From positions 419,102 to 483,101 of the forward strand of contig NZ_VWSF01000002.1 in the NCBI RefSeq assembly GCF_008629685.1: 64,000 bases of DNA. The letters run 5' to 3'. A program made the position numbers and the translations under genes. Positions 62,307 through 64,000 of this stretch are shown piece after piece. Numbering within the stretch: the first letter of the stretch is position 1; each line of letters opens with the position of its first letter. The notes below the pieces were generated by a model. It was not told the DNA's origin and ran no database searches. It was given only the letters and a program-made list of their open reading frames with translations. This DNA is from Adhaeribacter rhizoryzae (GTDB lineage: Bacteria; Bacteroidota; Bacteroidia; Cytophagales; Hymenobacteraceae).

Positions 62307-64000
62307 ATGTTATTCCGGTTTAAGTTTATTTCCTGTCTATTGCTGTCTCTGGGGCTTTTTTGTACGGTAAGCTGCCAACAGCAATCAACTAACAAAGAAG
62401 AACCTGAAGCTTCTAAAACAATTGCTAACCCGCTATTTGTTTTATTACCCACCGAAAGAACGGGCGTTACCTTTGCCAATACGCTCTCCGAAGGGCTAAA
62501 TACCAATGTGCTCATGTACGAATATTTTTATAACGGCGGCGGCGTAGCGGTAGGTGATATAAACGGCGATGGTTTGGACGATATTTATTTTTCGGGAAAC
62601 ATGGTGTCTAATCGCCTGTACCTGAACAAAGGCAATATGCAATTTGCCGATATTACTGCGCAGGCCGGTGTAGCTGGTCGGGAAGGACCCTGGAAGACAG
62701 GTGTAACCATGGCCGATGTAAACGGCGATAACCGGCTGGATATTTTTGTTTGTTACTCCGGTAAACTACCCGAAGAAAAAAGAACACCCCAATTATTTAT
62801 AAACCAAGGGCCCGATGCCAACGGAATTCCGATGTTTACCGAGCAAGCTGCCCAGTATGGCCTAACCAATGCTGCCTTTAGCACCAGCGCTAACTTTTTT
62901 GATTATGACCGGGATGGCGACCTGGATATGTTTCTGCTGAACCATAACCCTAATCCGGCCCCGGTATTAGACGAAATAACCACTTCCAATATTCTTCAGA
63001 CGCCCGATCCGCAGATTGGGGTACGCTTGTTCCGGAACGATAAAAACAAGTTTAAAGATGTTACCGAAAGGGCGGGGGTACAGAGTTCGGAACTTACTTA
63101 TGGGTTAGGTGCCGGTGCCGCCGATATTAATCAGGATGGCTGGCCGGATATTTACGTATCTAACGATTATACCATTCCGGATTTTCTGTATATCAATAAT
63201 AAAAACGGCACCTTCAGCAACCAAATCCAGAAAAGCCTAGGGCATACTTCCCAGTTTTCGATGGGAAACGATATTGCCGATATTAATAACGATGCCTTAC
63301 CGGATATTTATACCCTGGACATGTTGCCGGAAGATAACCGAAGACAAAAGTTATTGGTATCGCCGGATAATTACGAGAAGTTCGACTTGAATGTAAAAAC
63401 CGGTTTTTATTACCAGTACATGCGCAATATGCTGCACGTAAACAATGGCAATGGCACTTTCAGCGAAATAGGGCAATTGGCGGGAATATCTAACACCGAT
63501 TGGAGCTGGGCTTCTTTGTTTGCCGATTACGACAACGATGGCTGGAAAGACCTTCTGGTAACCAATGGGGTATTGCGCGATTTTACCAACCTTGATTTTG
63601 TAAAATACTCCAATTCGTATGCGCAACAAAAAGGGGGGCGCCTGCAACGGACCGATGTACTGGACCTGGTGCATCAGATACCGGCCACTAACCTTAAAAA
63701 TTATATCTATAAAAATAACGGTAATCTTACCTTTACCAATAATAGTGCTTCCTGGGGTTTAAACCAAGCTGCTACTAGCAGTGGAGCGGCCTACGCCGAC
63801 CTGGACAATGACGGCGACTTAGACCTGATTACGAATAACCTGAACCAGCCCGCCTTTATTTACCAGAACCAATCCGATAAGCAACTAAGCCACCACTACT
63901 TGCAACTGCAACTGGCGGGCAGCGGCCAAAACACGGCTGGCGTGGGCGCCAAAGTTTTCCTGTACGCTAACGGGCAGCAACAATACTTAGAGCAAATGCC
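62307..64000 (+). CDS. VCBS/FG-GAP repeat lipoprotein with ASPIC/UnbV domain (3' end beyond the window)
   Basis: Seen: an open frame of 564 codons running off the right edge. It has a lipoprotein signal with Cys23 (T-V-S-C) and at least seven Asp-rich repeats of the type D-x-N/D-x-D-G-x-x-D (for example D-I-N-G-D-G-L-D-D-I-Y-F), as in FG-GAP/VCBS calcium-binding propellers. The last visible part, H-H-Y-L-Q-L-Q-L-A-G then G-V-G-A-K-V-F-L-Y, is the ASPIC/UnbV domain. Known: such CRTAC1-like proteins accompany SusC/SusD pairs in Bacteroidota and are probably surface glycan-binding. The terminator just upstream means it is not simply co-expressed with susD. Confidence 0.93.
   Translation, partial: MLFRFKFISCLLLSLGLFCTVSCQQQSTNKEEPEASKTIANPLFVLLPTERTGVTFANTLSEGLNTNVLMYEYFYNGGGVAVGDINGDGLDDIYFSGNMVSNRLYLNKGNMQFADITAQAGVAGREGPWKTGVTMADVNGDNRLDIFVCYSGKLPEEKRTPQLFINQGPDANGIPMFTEQAAQYGLTNAAFSTSANFFDYDRDGDLDMFLLNHNPNPAPVLDEITTSNILQTPDPQIGVRLFRNDKNKFKDVTERAGVQSSELTYGLGAGAADINQDGWPDIYVSNDYTIPDFLYINNKNGTFSNQIQKSLGHTSQFSMGNDIADINNDALPDIYTLDMLPEDNRRQKLLVSPDNYEKFDLNVKTGFYYQYMRNMLHVNNGNGTFSEIGQLAGISNTDWSWASLFADYDNDGWKDLLVTNGVLRDFTNLDFVKYSNSYAQQKGGRLQRTDVLDLVHQIPATNLKNYIYKNNGNLTFTNNSASWGLNQAATSSGAAYADLDNDGDLDLITNNLNQPAFIYQNQSDKQLSHHYLQLQLAGSGQNTAGVGAKVFLYANGQQQYLEQM

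Overview
The window reads as chromosome of a Bacteroidota bacterium, most likely order Cytophagales and perhaps near Hymenobacteraceae/Adhaeribacter. The family call is inference from protein style. Three things support the phylum. There are two SusC/SusD pairs, one of them behind an ECF sigma/FecR pair. There are many secreted or lipoprotein glycan enzymes. Start codons lack clear Shine-Dalgarno sequences. No rRNA, tRNA or CRISPR array was recognised.

Layout. 1-1619: a truncated carboxylesterase and a sialidase-like lipoprotein, divergent. 2121-9482: a compact class II lanthipeptide cluster. It has a 76-aa mersacidin-type precursor, a LanM synthetase, a C39-peptidase ABC exporter and an HlyD-type adaptor, followed by a DoxX/MauE-like membrane protein at 9717. 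This is the most distinctive system in the window. 10451-16828 (minus): a GH20 hexosaminidase, a NagX-like acyltransferase and a CBM9/DUF5916 outer-membrane protein, suggesting N-acetylhexosamine use. 17421-29895 (plus): ECF sigma, FecR, SusC with an STN domain, SusD, two related FAD-dependent oxidoreductases and a short CstA. Several of these genes are separated by hairpins. 30011-31418: a complete IS4-type element with 19-bp terminal inverted repeats and an 11-bp target duplication. It split an interspersed repeat, and a second copy of that repeat lies at 14465. 31799-34073: a gluconate 2-dehydrogenase subunit 3-like protein and a GMC oxidoreductase.

35112-37861 (minus) is a tight TelA operon that includes two very small genes (58 and 59 aa) and two unknown proteins. 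38231-41768 holds a lipoprotein, a beta-helix protein and a TIM-barrel isomerase. 42040-44036 holds a MATE pump and a DinB/YfiT-like protein. 44126-45717 is an AT-rich patch with a HEPN-like protein and a membrane-anchored protein, a candidate accessory or defence pair. 45847-50182 (minus) holds a Gfo/Idh/MocA oxidoreductase, a GH43 enzyme and a sorbosone-dehydrogenase-like beta-propeller. 50668-53041 (minus) is pirin, nitroreductase and TetR. An identical 21-bp dyad-containing sequence precedes both tetR and the nitroreductase gene, so the regulator probably controls both. 53570-56309 holds a cupin, a sialate O-acetylesterase and a GNAT protein. 57170-64000 is a second SusC/SusD locus followed by a truncated VCBS/ASPIC-UnbV lipoprotein. 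A strong terminator lies between susD and that last gene.

Taken together the window is a glycan-scavenging region (sialidase, sialate esterase, GH20, GH43, two Sus systems, several sugar oxidoreductases) into which an antimicrobial-type peptide cluster, an IS element and a small AT-rich accessory patch are set.
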